A DNA stretch of 64,000 bases, from positions 59,212-123,211 of IMG/VR virus record IMGVR_UViG_3300042554_001855. One strand, 5' to 3'. Under the pieces are notes generated by a model. That model saw nothing but the letters and a program-made list of their open reading frames with translations. It had not been told where the DNA came from and did not search any database. This DNA comes from a virus. The position numbers and the translations under genes were made by a program. Below, piece after piece: positions 1 to 10,369 of the stretch (positions within the stretch are counted from its first letter, which is position 1; every line of letters starts with the position of its first letter).

Positions 1-3000
1 TCGGTTCCTGGAGCAATATAAGATCCACTAGTTGTAGTATGCCTTACGTTATAACCAATACCACCATAAGAACCACCAGAATAACCAGCGACAAGACCAC
101 GACCTTCAGTGCCACCAGAACCTAAGTTAATATTGTAAGTTCCAGTGAAGTCATAGTGGTTTGATGCAGCAATGTTAGCAACACTCAAAACATTAGTGCT
201 TGCATTAAACGCAAATGCAGTCGCAGTTGATCTACTCTTAGGTGTTGCATTAGACCCAAGAGTTGAGACCATGACAGGATATAGAGTCGTGGTCGAAGTA
301 TCATCTATCGATAGAATTGCATTCGAAGGTCCAATTAGACCTTGAGTGCCCTGAGTTCCTTGAGTTCCATTATTACCTTGAATACCCTGAGGTCCTGTGG
401 TCCCCTGAAAACCTTGAATTCCCTGCCGACCCTGAATACCTTGAGTCCCTTGAGGACCTGTAATTCCTTGGATACCTTGAGCACCAGTAATACCCTGAGT
501 ACCCTGAACACCTTGAATACCTTGCGAACCCATAGGTCCAAAGGCAAGATTATTGAATGCAAGGTTTGAAGTATAAATTGAGCTATCAAGGAATAAAGCA
601 CTTCCTGGAGAGCGATTAACTTGTCTCAGTAGAGTTCCATTCAGATAATAGCGAACGGTTGTTCCATCATAAAGAACGTATGCAGTATCCGTAGCAGTGT
701 ATGTTCCTGACGAATAAACAGAAGTTCCACCCTCATAAATTGAGACTGTTCCATTATCAAAGTAGAAAGCATAATCAATCGATGAGAAACTAGTATCAGT
801 TGTTGGGTCTGAGTTAAGACCAAACATTGCAAAACCAGTTGTTGAAGATATTCTTGCGGTTGCATAGACACCAAGAACATATCCCTGAACAGAATAGACT
901 GAGGAATCCCAAGAAGCGTTTGTGCCACCAGTCTTTGTGAATGTTGAAGAGTCTGTAGTAGATTGAGTTACATTAACAAGAACAGGAGTCCAATCGGAAC
1001 CACCACGAGTTCCAGTAATACCTTGTACTCCTTGAGAACCAGTGGTTCCTTGCGTTCCTTGAGAACCAGTGGTTCCTTGTGTTCCAGTTGTGCCTTGAAT
1101 ACCTTGCCTACCCTGAATACCTTGAGCACCCTGAGTTCCCAAAGTTCCAGAAATACCCTGAATACCCTGAGTACCTTGAGTTCCAGTCTGTCCCTGAATA
1201 CCCTGAGTACCTTGAGTTCCAGTCTGTCCCTGAATACCCTGAGTTCCTTGAACTCCCTGGATTCCTTGACGACCTTGAACACCCTGAGCACCAGTTGCAC
1301 CATCAATACCCTGTCTGCCTTGTAATCCTTGAGAACCTTGGGTGCCATTTGCACCAGCAGTTCCTTGAGCACCTAAGACGCCTTGAATACCCTGAACACC
1401 TTGATTTCCAAGTGTTCCCTGAACACCTTGAACACCCTGCTCACCAGTAGTTCCTTGTGTGCCTTGACGACCTTGAACACCTTGGAATCCTTGAGAACCA
1501 TCAGTTCCCTGAGTACCTTGGCGACCTTGAACACCCTGAGCTCCAGTATCTCCAGTGATACCCTGAAGACCCTGGCGACCCTGAATACCTTGATCACCTT
1601 GAACACCTTGAACACCTTGAGTTCCTTGAATACCCTGACCACCAACTGTACCCTGAGTTCCAACTGTTCCTTGAGAACCTGTTACACCTTGGAATCCTTG
1701 AATACCTTGAGCTCCTGTGGTTCCTTGGGCACCTGTAATTCCCTGAACACCTTGCTCACCTTTAATACCTTGAGCACCCTGCTGACCAGTCGTTCCTTGG
1801 ATGCCCTGAATACCCTGACCACCAGTGGTTCCTTGTGTTCCCTGCTGACCTACTGTACCTTGAGTACCTAATAGACCCTGAACACCTTGAACACCTTGAA
1901 TACCTTGACGACCTTGAGTGCCTTGCTCACCTTGGATTCCTTGAGCCCCCTGTCTTCCTTGAACACCCTGGATACCTTGCTCACCTTGTGTCCCCTGAGT
2001 TCCCTGAACACCTTGTTCTCCAAAATTACCTTGAATACCCTGAATACCTTGACGACCTTGTGTGCCTTGGACACCTTGAATTCCTTGCTGACCAAGATCA
2101 CCTGTTCTACTAAATTCTACAGAAAGTAGTTCATTGTTAGAAGGTAAAGTTCCAGAAATAAAGGTAACACCAATAGTATAGTAACCAGTACTATTAGTTA
2201 CTGAATCAATTTGCCATACATTAACTATTGTTCCAGTTGGAGAAGCTGATGTAATTACTAAGTATCCCTTGACAGTACTTGTTGAATCATCCCAGATTCC
2301 ATACCAACCAGTTTGTAAGTTTGAATAATAATCTTGGTTATCAATATAAATTGCATTTACTGATCCAATTGTTCCGCTGTTATACCTGATGAATCCAGTG
2401 CCTGGGTCAGAATTTGTTGTAGTTGTACTAAATTGATAATTAACACCACCCTTGTTTCCAGAAATACCTTGGATACCTTGATATCCTTGAATACCTTGTG
2501 TCCCCTGTACTCCCTGCTCACCCTGAATGCCTTGAGTTCCTTGGTCTCCTACTGTTCCTTGAGTACCTTGGCGACCTTGAACACCCTGAACACCTTGACG
2601 ACCCTGAACACCTTGAGCACCATCAGTTCCTTGAGTACCTACATCACCCTGAATACCTTGGCGACCCTGAATACCTTGGCGACCCTGAAGACCTTGAGTT
2701 CCTTGTTCGCCTTGAAGACCCTGCTCACCTTGAGTTCCTTGAACACCCTGGATTCCCTGACGACCCTGAGTTCCTTGAATACCTTGAGTACCCTGAATAC
2801 CCTGAGTACCTTGCTCACCCTGAACGCCTTGGATGCCTTGAGTACCTTGAGTACCTTGAGTACCTTGAACACCTTGGATACCTTGACGACCTTGAGTGCC
2901 TTGAACGCCCTGAACACCTTGAGCGCCAGTAATACCCTGAGTTCCTTGCTCACCCTGAATACCTTGAACACCTTGAGTACCTTGCTCACCCTGAATACCT

Positions 3001-6000
3001 TGAACACCCTGAGTACCTTGGGTTCCTTGAGTGCCTTGGACACCCTGACGACCTTGAAGACCCTGCTGACCTTGAACGCCTTGAACACCCTGAACACCTT
3101 GAGTGCCTTGGACACCTTGAACACCCTGGCGACCTTGGAGAGCAACTTCTTCAATCAGCGACCAGGTTACTCCAACTCCTGTAGAGGTAAGAACTGAAGT
3201 CGTTGTTCCAACTTGATTAACAGTATCATAAAGTGGTCCCTTAAATGCAACTCCACTAAAGGCAGTAATTAATCCAGCAGAACTAAACTGTGAAGCATGT
3301 AATACTGTAGTTGTTGTAATTCCAAGAGTGCTGATTCCACTGACATTTACTCCAGTGAGTTTTGGAGTTTGAGCAACAGATACAATTCCCGAAGAAACCG
3401 TTAAATTAGTTGCATCAAATGCAGCAATACCTTTTGTAGTATCAGTTGCAAATGTATGAGTATTGCTTGTAATAACGCCAGTTACTCTTCCATAAGAATC
3501 AACATTAATTTGAGTAACAAAAGAAGTATCACCGCTTGTTAGTGAAGACTTAGAAGTTGCAACAGTTGCTAAATCAATATCGTCAGCATTAACAACAATT
3601 CTTGATGTACTTGCTGTACCGACAGCCAGTTCAGTGACAAGACTATTATAAAGACCAGCACCAGCAAGAGTTTGAGTTGGAGCTGTGAATTGTGTCCATT
3701 CTAATGCCGATGTACCAACACCGACATTACCCCTTGTGATATGAACCCAACCAGTGCCGCCATTAATTACACCATCACCAATGAATGTAAAGTCACCAGG
3801 AGCAATTTCAGCATCTTCATCATAATTTGCATCTCTGACTAATTCCCAAGAAGTAGATCCACTACCAGCTCTTGTGATGTTGTAAATACCATTTTCAAAT
3901 AAATTCGTTTGATCTTTAACAAGAATTCTTTCATCAAATATAGATGTAACACCATCAACTATAAGTGTTCCAATCCCAACACCCCACAGCTTTGCTCCAA
4001 CTCCAGCAAAACCATTATCATAATATGAAGAAAGATTTGAAGTCGTTGCAACAGACACAGACTTCTGAATTGTAATCGCAGACTGGAAGTTGTCCAGATA
4101 GTTCTTCGTTACAAGTTCATTGGTTGCACTTGGAATGGTCTCAGTTGCAAAGAAACGATAACCATAAACATTACTTGAAATTCCAGCCTCACCATTTACG
4201 GTGAGGGTTCTGTTCATCACATTGGTTCCAACACCAACACGATTTGCTGCAGAATCATAAACAAGAGTTGCAGCACCAGCAAAAATTCCGTTATCATTAT
4301 ATTGGACTTGCTGGTTACTACCTGCAGCAGTGGTTGCCTGAACAGTGATTGTTGAAATATTTCCAGAAGAGCTGGCAGTAATTCCACTACCAACGAAATT
4401 GACAATCGTTACAGCTCCAAGAGTTCCTACCTGAACACCTTCATCTTGAATTGTAATACCTGTGATTGCATTTGCAGGAGCACCATCTACCCAATCAATG
4501 CCATCTGCAGTTGAGATAAGAACCTGACCACTTGTTCCAGCTTGATTATTCTTATCGTAAAGTGCTCCCTGAAGTCTGATTGCACCAGCAACATCTAAAT
4601 GTCTAGATGGTAATGTTGTATTAATACCAACATAACCAGTCAAACCTTCAACGAATACATCATCATTTAAGTTGATATCAACATCAGATCCATCTCCAAG
4701 TTTTACATAATCTTGTGCTCCTTCAAAAATATCAACTAATTGAACTCCACCAGCATTGATTCTGATTCTATCTTCCGTTAATCTAATAAAAGTATCATCA
4801 GAAATATCTTGATAGCGATAAATGTATTGACCGACATAGATGTCTGTTCCGAATGTGGCAATACCAGTTACATTAAGAGATCCTCCAAGGGCATCAGAAA
4901 TACTTACTCCAGCAAAAGTTGCATTAGAAAGAACAGTAAGATCTTGAGTTCTTACTTCTCCATAAACATCAAGTTCTGTAGTTGCAAGGCTTGTGCCAAT
5001 ACCAACTTTTCCATCCTGAAGAATTGAAATTGCTTCTACTTGAGCCCCAGTTTGGTTATCAGATAAAATAGATAAAGACTTATTGTTACCACCTCTTGTT
5101 CCAAAATACTTAATATTAAATCCATAGTCTGCACTATTTCCACTTATACCATTAGCAAGACCATTGACTCTGAAAATATCAACATCCTTTGATACTACAG
5201 AAGTTCTAATGATTGACCCAGTAGGAGTTGCTACCCCATAGTCAAATCTTAGTTCGTTATCACCAATATCAAGATTATCAGCAAATGTTGAAACACCAGT
5301 AATTGAAAGTTGATTGGCAAACTGAGTTCCATAAACAGTCGAACCAGTTGCAACAGTTTCTAACTTTTTGGAATTATCGTAATAGAGTTCTACTGATCCA
5401 TTCCTTATGAATGAACCCATAGTTTCACCCTCAGTGGTTGCAATAACAACTGCAGCACCATTAGTTTCCAATCTTAAATTACCAGCACCAATATCCCTAA
5501 TGTAGGATTGACCAGATGAATGATAAATATCCAAAGATGGAGTGTTTCCAAAATACAATCTATCATTATCACCAAAGTATGCAGAGGCACCAAATGATAC
5601 GTTGCCAGAGAATGTGCTTAGACCAGATACAAAAATATTCTGTGCATCTAGTGCCTTACTTACAGTAAGACCACCACCTAGAGTGGATACTCCACTTACT
5701 GACAGTCTTGTCAGATCTGCAATTCCACCAATAACAGAAGTTGAAATTCCAGATAGGGGAGCATAAGTTGCAATACCAGCAACCTCAGCGTATGTTGCAA
5801 TGCCAGCAACTTCAGAATACGTTGAGAATCCTGCTTGGCCCGAATATGTAGATACACCAGCTACAAAAGCATAGGTTGCCACACCTGCATTTGTGGCATA
5901 ACCAGAAAACGTAGAGATTCCAGAAATTTGTGCGTAGGTTGAAAACCCAGCTTGACCAGAATATGTAGAGAATCCAGCCTTTGGTGCATAAGTTGCTACG

Positions 6001-6413
6001 CCAGCAGAAGCGGCATAAGTTGCTACACCAGCAGAAGTCGCATAATCAGAAAATGTAGCGATTCCAGAAACTTCAGAATAAGTGGAGAAACCTGCTTGAC
6101 CAGAATACGTTGAGAATCCTGCGGTAGGAGTATAAGTTGCAATTCCAGCAGAAGAAGCATATGTAGAGACACCTGCTGTCTTTGCATATCCAGCAGTTGT
6201 TGCTTCACCCTCAAAAGATCCAACAAAAGAACTAGCGGTAACAATACCAGTGATTTCTGCACCACCTTTAACATACAAGTCACTAGTTGCATTGGTTGTG
6301 CCAATACCGACTCTACCAGTTATTTGTAATACTGATCTACTTTCGGTATAATCAGGAATACCAATGCGTACAAGTTCGTTTCTACCGCTGAGATATCTTA
6401 TTGGACCTGCCAT
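1..6413 (-). CDS. Giant collagen-repeat tail-fibre-like structural protein (3' end beyond window)
   Basis: An open frame of more than 2130 codons runs from ATG at 6413 off the left edge. Residues 1 to about 1090 are fibre-like, with recurring short strands of the type GVSTF, GIATY and SGQAGFSTYS, and include a run (about 110-220) of 12-13 residue repeats around AGxxTY. After that come collagen-like G-x-Q triplets in three blocks (roughly residues 1090-1320, 1436-1800 and 1960-2030), separated by globular stretches that would make trimeric heads. Such proteins occur in T4-like cyanophages as fibre or baseplate-associated virion proteins, so host contact is the likely role. It sits last in a row of structural genes, 13 bp after the 113-residue protein. 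The fibre assignment is inferred from composition and neighbours; no receptor-binding domain can be named. Confidence 0.85.
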   Translation of the reverse strand, partial: MAGPIRYLSGRNELVRIGIPDYTESRSVLQITGRVGIGTTNATSDLYVKGGAEITGIVTASSFVGSFEGEATTAGYAKTAGVSTYASSAGIATYTPTAGFSTYSGQAGFSTYSEVSGIATFSDYATSAGVATYAASAGVATYAPKAGFSTYSGQAGFSTYAQISGISTFSGYATNAGVATYAFVAGVSTYSGQAGFSTYSEVAGIATYAEVAGIATYAPLSGISTSVIGGIADLTRLSVSGVSTLGGGLTVSKALDAQNIFVSGLSTFSGNVSFGASAYFGDNDRLYFGNTPSLDIYHSSGQSYIRDIGAGNLRLETNGAAVVIATTEGETMGSFIRNGSVELYYDNSKKLETVATGSTVYGTQFANQLSITGVSTFADNLDIGDNELRFDYGVATPTGSIIRTSVVSKDVDIFRVNGLANGISGNSADYGFNIKYFGTRGGNNKSLSILSDNQTGAQVEAISILQDGKVGIGTSLATTELDVYGEVRTQDLTVLSNATFAGVSISDALGGSLNVTGIATFGTDIYVGQYIYRYQDISDDTFIRLTEDRIRINAGGVQLVDIFEGAQDYVKLGDGSDVDINLNDDVFVEGLTGYVGINTTLPSRHLDVAGAIRLQGALYDKNNQAGTSGQVLISTADGIDWVDGAPANAITGITIQDEGVQVGTLGAVTIVNFVGSGITASSSGNISTITVQATTAAGSNQQVQYNDNGIFAGAATLVYDSAANRVGVGTNVMNRTLTVNGEAGISSNVYGYRFFATETIPSATNELVTKNYLDNFQSAITIQKSVSVATTSNLSSYYDNGFAGVGAKLWGVGIGTLIVDGVTSIFDERILVKDQTNLFENGIYNITRAGSGSTSWELVRDANYDEDAEIAPGDFTFIGDGVINGGTGWVHITRGNVGVGTSALEWTQFTAPTQTLAGAGLYNSLVTELAVGTASTSRIVVNADDIDLATVATSKSSLTSGDTSFVTQINVDSYGRVTGVITSNTHTFATDTTKGIAAFDATNLTVSSGIVSVAQTPKLTGVNVSGISTLGITTTTVLHASQFSSAGLITAFSGVAFKGPLYDTVNQVGTTTSVLTSTGVGVTWSLIEEVALQGRQGVQGVQGTQGVQGVQGVQGQQGLQGRQGVQGTQGTQGTQGVQGIQGEQGTQGVQGIQGEQGTQGITGAQGVQGVQGTQGRQGIQGVQGTQGTQGTQGIQGVQGEQGTQGIQGTQGIQGTQGRQGIQGVQGTQGEQGLQGEQGTQGLQGRQGIQGRQGIQGDVGTQGTDGAQGVQGRQGVQGVQGRQGTQGTVGDQGTQGIQGEQGVQGTQGIQGYQGIQGISGNKGGVNYQFSTTTTNSDPGTGFIRYNSGTIGSVNAIYIDNQDYYSNLQTGWYGIWDDSTSTVKGYLVITSASPTGTIVNVWQIDSVTNSTGYYTIGVTFISGTLPSNNELLSVEFSRTGDLGQQGIQGVQGTQGRQGIQGIQGNFGEQGVQGTQGTQGEQGIQGVQGRQGAQGIQGEQGTQGRQGIQGVQGVQGLLGTQGTVGQQGTQGTTGGQGIQGIQGTTGQQGAQGIKGEQGVQGITGAQGTTGAQGIQGFQGVTGSQGTVGTQGTVGGQGIQGTQGVQGVQGDQGIQGRQGLQGITGDTGAQGVQGRQGTQGTDGSQGFQGVQGRQGTQGTTGEQGVQGVQGTLGNQGVQGIQGVLGAQGTAGANGTQGSQGLQGRQGIDGATGAQGVQGRQGIQGVQGTQGIQGQTGTQGTQGIQGQTGTQGTQGIQGISGTLGTQGAQGIQGRQGIQGTTGTQGTTGSQGTQGTTGSQGVQGITGTRGGSDWTPVLVNVTQSTTDSSTFTKTGGTNASWDSSVYSVQGYVLGVYATARISSTTGFAMFGLNSDPTTDTSFSSIDYAFYFDNGTVSIYEGGTSVYSSGTYTATDTAYVLYDGTTVRYYLNGTLLRQVNRSPGSALFLDSSIYTSNLAFNNLAFGPMGSQGIQGVQGTQGITGAQGIQGITGPQGTQGIQGRQGIQGFQGTTGPQGIQGNNGTQGTQGTQGLIGPSNAILSIDDTSTTTLYPVMVSTLGSNATPKSRSTATAFAFNASTNVLSVANIAASNHYDFTGTYNINLGSGGTEGRGLVAGYSGGSYGGIGYNVRHTTTSGSYIAPGT
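330..2105. repeat. Collagen-type G-x-Q codon repeats, blocks 2 and 3
   Basis: Nine-base periodicity (RC: GGx xxx CAA/CAG) encodes Gly-x-Gln triplets at about 1010-2105 and again at 330-540. Neighbouring units differ mostly by synonymous or first/second-position changes, which suggests expansion by unequal recombination followed by drift. The repeats lie inside the giant structural gene. Confidence 0.85.
2455..3150. repeat. Collagen-type G-x-Q codon repeats, block 1
   Basis: About 230 uninterrupted residues of Gly-x-Gln (x mostly Val, Ile, Thr, Ala, Asp, Arg) are coded here on the minus strand. On the plus strand this reads as endless variations of CCTTGAACACC. The block lies within the leftmost structural gene and is bounded by non-repetitive sequence on both sides. 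Confidence 0.85.
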
Positions 6414-6426
6414 TTTATTCTACGAA

Positions 6427-6768
6427 TTAGAGGTTAGAAGTTTCTAGAATACTAGTTAAAAATTTCAAATTCGTTGCATTACTACCAGAGGTAACCAGAG
6501 AGTCTCCAGTTTCTAATACTAATTTTCCTGCAAGTAGATTAACAGTGTCATTAGGTGCAATAGGAATATCCTTAATTAAAGGAGTGTCAGATCCATCTCT
6601 GCGGAAATTTAATGTCATTGTATAAGTCGTAGCTCCCATATTTGTGCATTGAGCCAAAAGAACTACTCCTGTGTATCCAACAGGAGCAGTATAAACTACT
6701 GCGTTTGAAGTTCCTACGGTTTGTGTTACCGTCTGAAAAGTATTTACTGCTGCCGATGCTGCTGCCAT
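6427..6768 (-). CDS. Small virion-type protein, 113 aa
   Basis: A 113-residue beta-rich protein with no cysteine pattern or signal peptide beyond an Ala/Thr-rich start. The sequence is low in charge and rich in Thr, Val and Leu (for example YTMTLNFRRDG in the middle and VNLLAGKLVLETGDSL near the end). It lies 4 bp after the 843-residue structural gene and 13 bp before the giant fibre gene, so it is almost certainly translated with them. Similar small proteins sit next to fibre genes in T4-like cyanophages. The exact role is unknown; a tail or fibre accessory protein is the likeliest. Confidence 0.75.
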   Translation of the reverse strand: MAAASAAVNTFQTVTQTVGTSNAVVYTAPVGYTGVVLLAQCTNMGATTYTMTLNFRRDGSDTPLIKDIPIAPNDTVNLLAGKLVLETGDSLVTSGSNATNLKFLTSILETSNL

Positions 6769-6772
6769 TTAA

Positions 6773-9304
6773 TTAATCTCCTCCTAGAGCTAGAATGAAT
6801 GGGGTAACCTGACTGAACAAACTCTTAACATAAATTGCTCCAGAAATTGTTCCTGTAGTTTGGTCGATTATAACACCATCACCAATTCTGAAGTTACCAT
6901 CTTGGTCAGTGCTCGTATAAATGACCTCACCACCATCAATCTTTACAACTTCATTTTCTTGAACTGTCACTCCACCCTTAGAAGGTCTTGCAGTTTCAAT
7001 TGCATTTCCAGCACCAATATACTCAAAAGAATGTGAAGAAGCGATTTGCAAACTTTGTCTAGCAAAATATGCAGTTAATCCTGCTCCAACATCATTATTT
7101 AGATTCTGTACCAGAGAGACTGTTGTGATTCCAGATGATGGAAGAGTTGCAGAATCAATCAAATAATAAATTGGAGATAGCACTGGTTCTGCAGTTGCTG
7201 TTACTCCACCACCAACAGGGGCAGCAATTGTAATTACTGGAGGACTATCTAACTCATACTGGAATCCAGTTGTAAGTATGTTAATACTATCAACTCCACC
7301 AAGAGAATTAAGATTTGCAGTAAGCTGAGCAGGAATTGCGTTACCAGGACCAGTTGGTGCAGTAACAGTAACCAAAGGTGGTGTTGAATATCCTGCTCCA
7401 GGATTTGTAACTGTTGCGGACTGAACTGAGTAATACTTCTTATCAAAATAAACTGATTGTCCAGAATAAGGTCTGAATGTACCAACCCCAGAGAGAACGA
7501 CAACATTATCACCCCTTGTTGTCAGGGTTGTAAGTCCTGCGGTATATCTATCAGTTGATTTTGTAGTTTCATCACCCACACCTTCAGATACAAGACCTTC
7601 TCTACCAAATGAAGAGTTAGAGTTTGTAAGGTCTAACTGTCCGCCTTGTCCAGTATAAATTGCACGGTCAGTACAAATAGTAAAGATAGAAACCAACTGA
7701 GCATAAGCACCGTTTGTGATGGAAACACCAATTCCACCTTGATTATATTGTGTATAGGAATCAACGTGGAATGCACCCTGAATACCAATGTCTCCTTGGT
7801 CTCCTACTTCAGAGTTGAATCCATCAATTTTAGCTCCAATACTATTAGGAATAAAGTTGGTGCAGTTTCTAACATAAGGTCCTTTTGTAACTGGACCAGT
7901 TCCTTGCAGAGGACTTAATGAAGATGTTAGAATTCCTGAGTTAATTGCACCATTATTACCAGGATAGTTTGTATTGATTCCACTTGCAGAAAGTCCGACA
8001 TCAATAATAGTAGTAACAATCCCAACGCAAGAATAAATTGCAGATACAACGTTAGCACAACTATTCACACTATTATTAAATCCAGTTAGAGGATCAGCTT
8101 GCATTGATAGATCCTTTACCTGAGTAAATTCATTCTGATAATTTGTATATTTCTCAACTGTTCCACCAGACGTATAGAAGTGGTCCAATGTGGATACACC
8201 AACCACAACTTCAAACGTATTAACTCCAACAACACTCTTGACTGGGAAAATATATCCGAAAGAACCATCTGGATAAATGACTGTTCCAGGTCCAGAATTA
8301 CAAGTAAATCCTAGACCGATAATTTTTACAGGATCATCCTTTAAAAGTCCGTGATTTGCTACGGTAATTGTTGTAACACCAGTTGTTCTATCATAAGTTG
8401 CATTAGTAACTGATAGACTTCCAATACCAGCAGACTTACTACCCCAAGTAGCGTTATTGATAATCGATCTAACAATGCCTGCAGAGTATTGAATTGCATC
8501 AATCGTTTCTGTCTTTACACCAACAATATGTTGAATTGCACCACCATTGTAATATGACTTACCTGCACCTACACACTTGGAGTTGCCACCTCTGGTAATG
8601 TCGTGGCAAACACAATTCCAAATTGAACGAATATCTTCGATACAATTATTGACTGTTCCAATTCCGATATTGAATGCAGGATTTCTATAATCTGTGCTTG
8701 TAATATACCCTACTGTTTCTCTAGCAATAAATTCAATATTATTACGAATCATTCGAGCAGCATCAAAATATCTGTCTGCTGCAGTTCCTAATAGTGGTCT
8801 TAGTGAAACAACCGCCGCACCATTTGTCGATGGTTGCCCCATAAAACTGATGTTTGTTATATGGCAACCATTGCCCATATAAAACAAATCTTTTGATGGG
8901 TCAGATGGAGTAACTATACAGTTTCTAAGTTCTGCACCTTCGATTCCAAGGTTATCACACATGTTGATAGGATTACTCTCAACATATGTTCCAGGGAAAA
9001 TCCTTATCGTATCATATGGACCAGAAGCAGAAACTGCGGCACCAATTGTCCTTTTTGAATCAATTTGGTTCAGACCAGTATTATCATCCGAACCATTCAT
9101 TGTAACGAATAGTGTCTTACCAGCGGTTGTTGCTGCACCAGCTTCTACAATTCTGGTGCCAATCCCAACCCCGTTTCTATCCTGCTTTAAAAGAATTCTA
9201 CCGTCATATGTGTTAATGGCTAGCTCACCTAGAGGAAGTTGCTCTAAAGTTGGCTTCTTACCAGGGACTGCTGATCTTTTAAACCTAATAATTGGATCGG
9301 CCAT
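6773..9304 (-). CDS. Virion structural protein, parallel-beta-helix-like fibre protein, 843 aa
   Basis: The N-terminus (MADPIIRFKRSAVPGKKPT) and the following GELAINTYDGRILLK element are typical of fibre or baseplate-associated proteins of T4-like cyanophages. Residues about 65-180 hold an irregular repeat with a pectate-lyase/beta-helix flavour (GPYDTIRIFPGTYVES, NLGIEGAELRNCIV). The C-terminal third has repeated YSTPPLVTV / LDSPPVITIA elements. There is no signal peptide or membrane segment. A late promoter box lies 50 bp upstream of the ATG, which fits expression with virion genes. Whether it cleaves a glycan cannot be judged from motifs; I infer a structural role. Confidence 0.8.
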   Translation of the reverse strand: MADPIIRFKRSAVPGKKPTLEQLPLGELAINTYDGRILLKQDRNGVGIGTRIVEAGAATTAGKTLFVTMNGSDDNTGLNQIDSKRTIGAAVSASGPYDTIRIFPGTYVESNPINMCDNLGIEGAELRNCIVTPSDPSKDLFYMGNGCHITNISFMGQPSTNGAAVVSLRPLLGTAADRYFDAARMIRNNIEFIARETVGYITSTDYRNPAFNIGIGTVNNCIEDIRSIWNCVCHDITRGGNSKCVGAGKSYYNGGAIQHIVGVKTETIDAIQYSAGIVRSIINNATWGSKSAGIGSLSVTNATYDRTTGVTTITVANHGLLKDDPVKIIGLGFTCNSGPGTVIYPDGSFGYIFPVKSVVGVNTFEVVVGVSTLDHFYTSGGTVEKYTNYQNEFTQVKDLSMQADPLTGFNNSVNSCANVVSAIYSCVGIVTTIIDVGLSASGINTNYPGNNGAINSGILTSSLSPLQGTGPVTKGPYVRNCTNFIPNSIGAKIDGFNSEVGDQGDIGIQGAFHVDSYTQYNQGGIGVSITNGAYAQLVSIFTICTDRAIYTGQGGQLDLTNSNSSFGREGLVSEGVGDETTKSTDRYTAGLTTLTTRGDNVVVLSGVGTFRPYSGQSVYFDKKYYSVQSATVTNPGAGYSTPPLVTVTAPTGPGNAIPAQLTANLNSLGGVDSINILTTGFQYELDSPPVITIAAPVGGGVTATAEPVLSPIYYLIDSATLPSSGITTVSLVQNLNNDVGAGLTAYFARQSLQIASSHSFEYIGAGNAIETARPSKGGVTVQENEVVKIDGGEVIYTSTDQDGNFRIGDGVIIDQTTGTISGAIYVKSLFSQVTPFILALGGD

Positions 9305-9353
9305 TTAACACATTCGGTATCTACCAGAAGGAACAGTATTTACTATTCTGGTT

Positions 9354-9361
9354 TATTTATA
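9354..9361 (-). promoter_or_regulatory. T4-type late promoter box
   Basis: The minus strand reads TATAAATA, the consensus -10 box of T4-like late promoters, 50 bp upstream of the 843-aa structural gene. No -35 element is expected for this promoter class. Confidence 0.6.
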
Positions 9362-9366
9362 AAAAT

Positions 9367-9738
9367 CTACGAAGCATTATTTCTTCTTGGTCTGTATTTA
9401 AACAGATTAAGAGGAGGGTCTGGTTTCATCCATTCTTCTATTTTATTAAATCTTTCTTCACTATAAAAGTCTTGCTGAACAAACCATAATTTCCAGTGCT
9501 CATGTCCCTTCGACTGGTTACAATCATGACAGCAACAGACTACGTTTTTTGTAAAGTCTGCTCCACCTTTTGATTGAGGGATAATGTGATCAATTGTGAG
9601 TCTCTCCTCCGACCCACAATAAGCACATTGATGATTCCACTGTTCTTTTATATGTTGCCTCCACATTCGTTTCGCCTCCCCAGAACTTGTTGCGTGTAAC
9701 TGAAACAAGTATTCTTTTGGAGAGTGTAGAGGTCCCAT
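9367..9738 (-). CDS. HNH endonuclease, 123 aa
   Basis: The central region carries a zinc-binding HNH fold: CAYC at about residue 38, the LTIDHIIPQSKGG core with the catalytic His, then a second Cys/His cluster, CCHDCNQSKG. This pattern is that of stand-alone HNH homing or nicking enzymes common in T-even-type phages. It interrupts the series of structural genes and has its own gap on both sides, as expected for a mobile gene. Target and activity are not known. The alternative, a non-mobile nuclease in DNA packaging, is less likely at this size. Confidence 0.8.
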   Translation of the reverse strand: MGPLHSPKEYLFQLHATSSGEAKRMWRQHIKEQWNHQCAYCGSEERLTIDHIIPQSKGGADFTKNVVCCCHDCNQSKGHEHWKLWFVQQDFYSEERFNKIEEWMKPDPPLNLFKYRPRRNNAS

Positions 9739-9760
9739 AAGCGATTGCGATTTGAATTAT

Positions 9761-10348
9761 TTATCCAACATACTCAATAATGTAAAGACCCCTTAGAGAT
9801 TCGATTACGTGGGTCTTCTTAATAATGTGGCGGTTATCATAAACAAATCTTTGGGCAGCATCTCTACCACTCCTTTCACTAAAGAAGTCACTAACCAATA
9901 CAACTCTTGCCTTACCTTTAGTTAATTCAAGGTCATGATATCTTCCTTCAAAAGTTGTATCGCCATCAATATGAATCAGATAATAACTATCGTCTAAAGA
10001 TTCTAGTTCTTGACTATTAATTGTTTCGACTCTTATATCAATATTTTCTGCAAGAGATTCTGTCAAATTCTCTTCAGTCCGAGTAGCAGATTCACTATCC
10101 AGTTCATATCCAACAATTTTATTTAAAGTGGTCGAACCCAAAGATAAAGAATAAAGACTGTATCCATTTCTTGTTCCGATTTCTAAAATACTATCTGGGT
10201 CATAATATTTTGAAATAGCATAGAAGAGTTCATAATGACTCCCAGAATTGATATAATCACTATGACCTTCTTCTTCTCTTTCAAAGAAGAATTCCTCATC
10301 ACCAACTTCAAATATTGATGCTGGTTTTAAACTATAAATCTCTTCCAT
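9761..10348 (-). CDS. SAM-dependent methyltransferase-like protein, 195 aa
   Basis: A class I methyltransferase fold is indicated by motif I, SILEIGTRNGYSLYSLS (about residues 62-78), followed by the acidic motif II region VGYELDSE and a later strand with HIDGDTTFEGRYHDLEL. The HIDGD element resembles the Methyltransf_24 group, often found with glycan or cell-surface genes. Stand-alone position between an HNH gene and small phage genes. The substrate cannot be told; methylation of a sugar or small molecule is a guess. Confidence 0.65.
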   Translation of the reverse strand: MEEIYSLKPASIFEVGDEEFFFEREEEGHSDYINSGSHYELFYAISKYYDPDSILEIGTRNGYSLYSLSLGSTTLNKIVGYELDSESATRTEENLTESLAENIDIRVETINSQELESLDDSYYLIHIDGDTTFEGRYHDLELTKGKARVVLVSDFFSERSGRDAAQRFVYDNRHIIKKTHVIESLRGLYIIEYVG

Positions 10349-10369
10349 CTGAATACAGACTCTTTAAAA

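Noticed and set aside
1010-3150. Regular short repeats that could suggest a CRISPR array
   Set aside because: Period of 9 bp, coding, no spacers of uniform length and no cas genes.
335-3154. Long open frames on both strands of the collagen blocks, coding runs such as KVFRV or NTLSTL
   Set aside because: They are shifted readings of the nine-base G-x-Q repeats; the continuous frame from 6413 explains the DNA.
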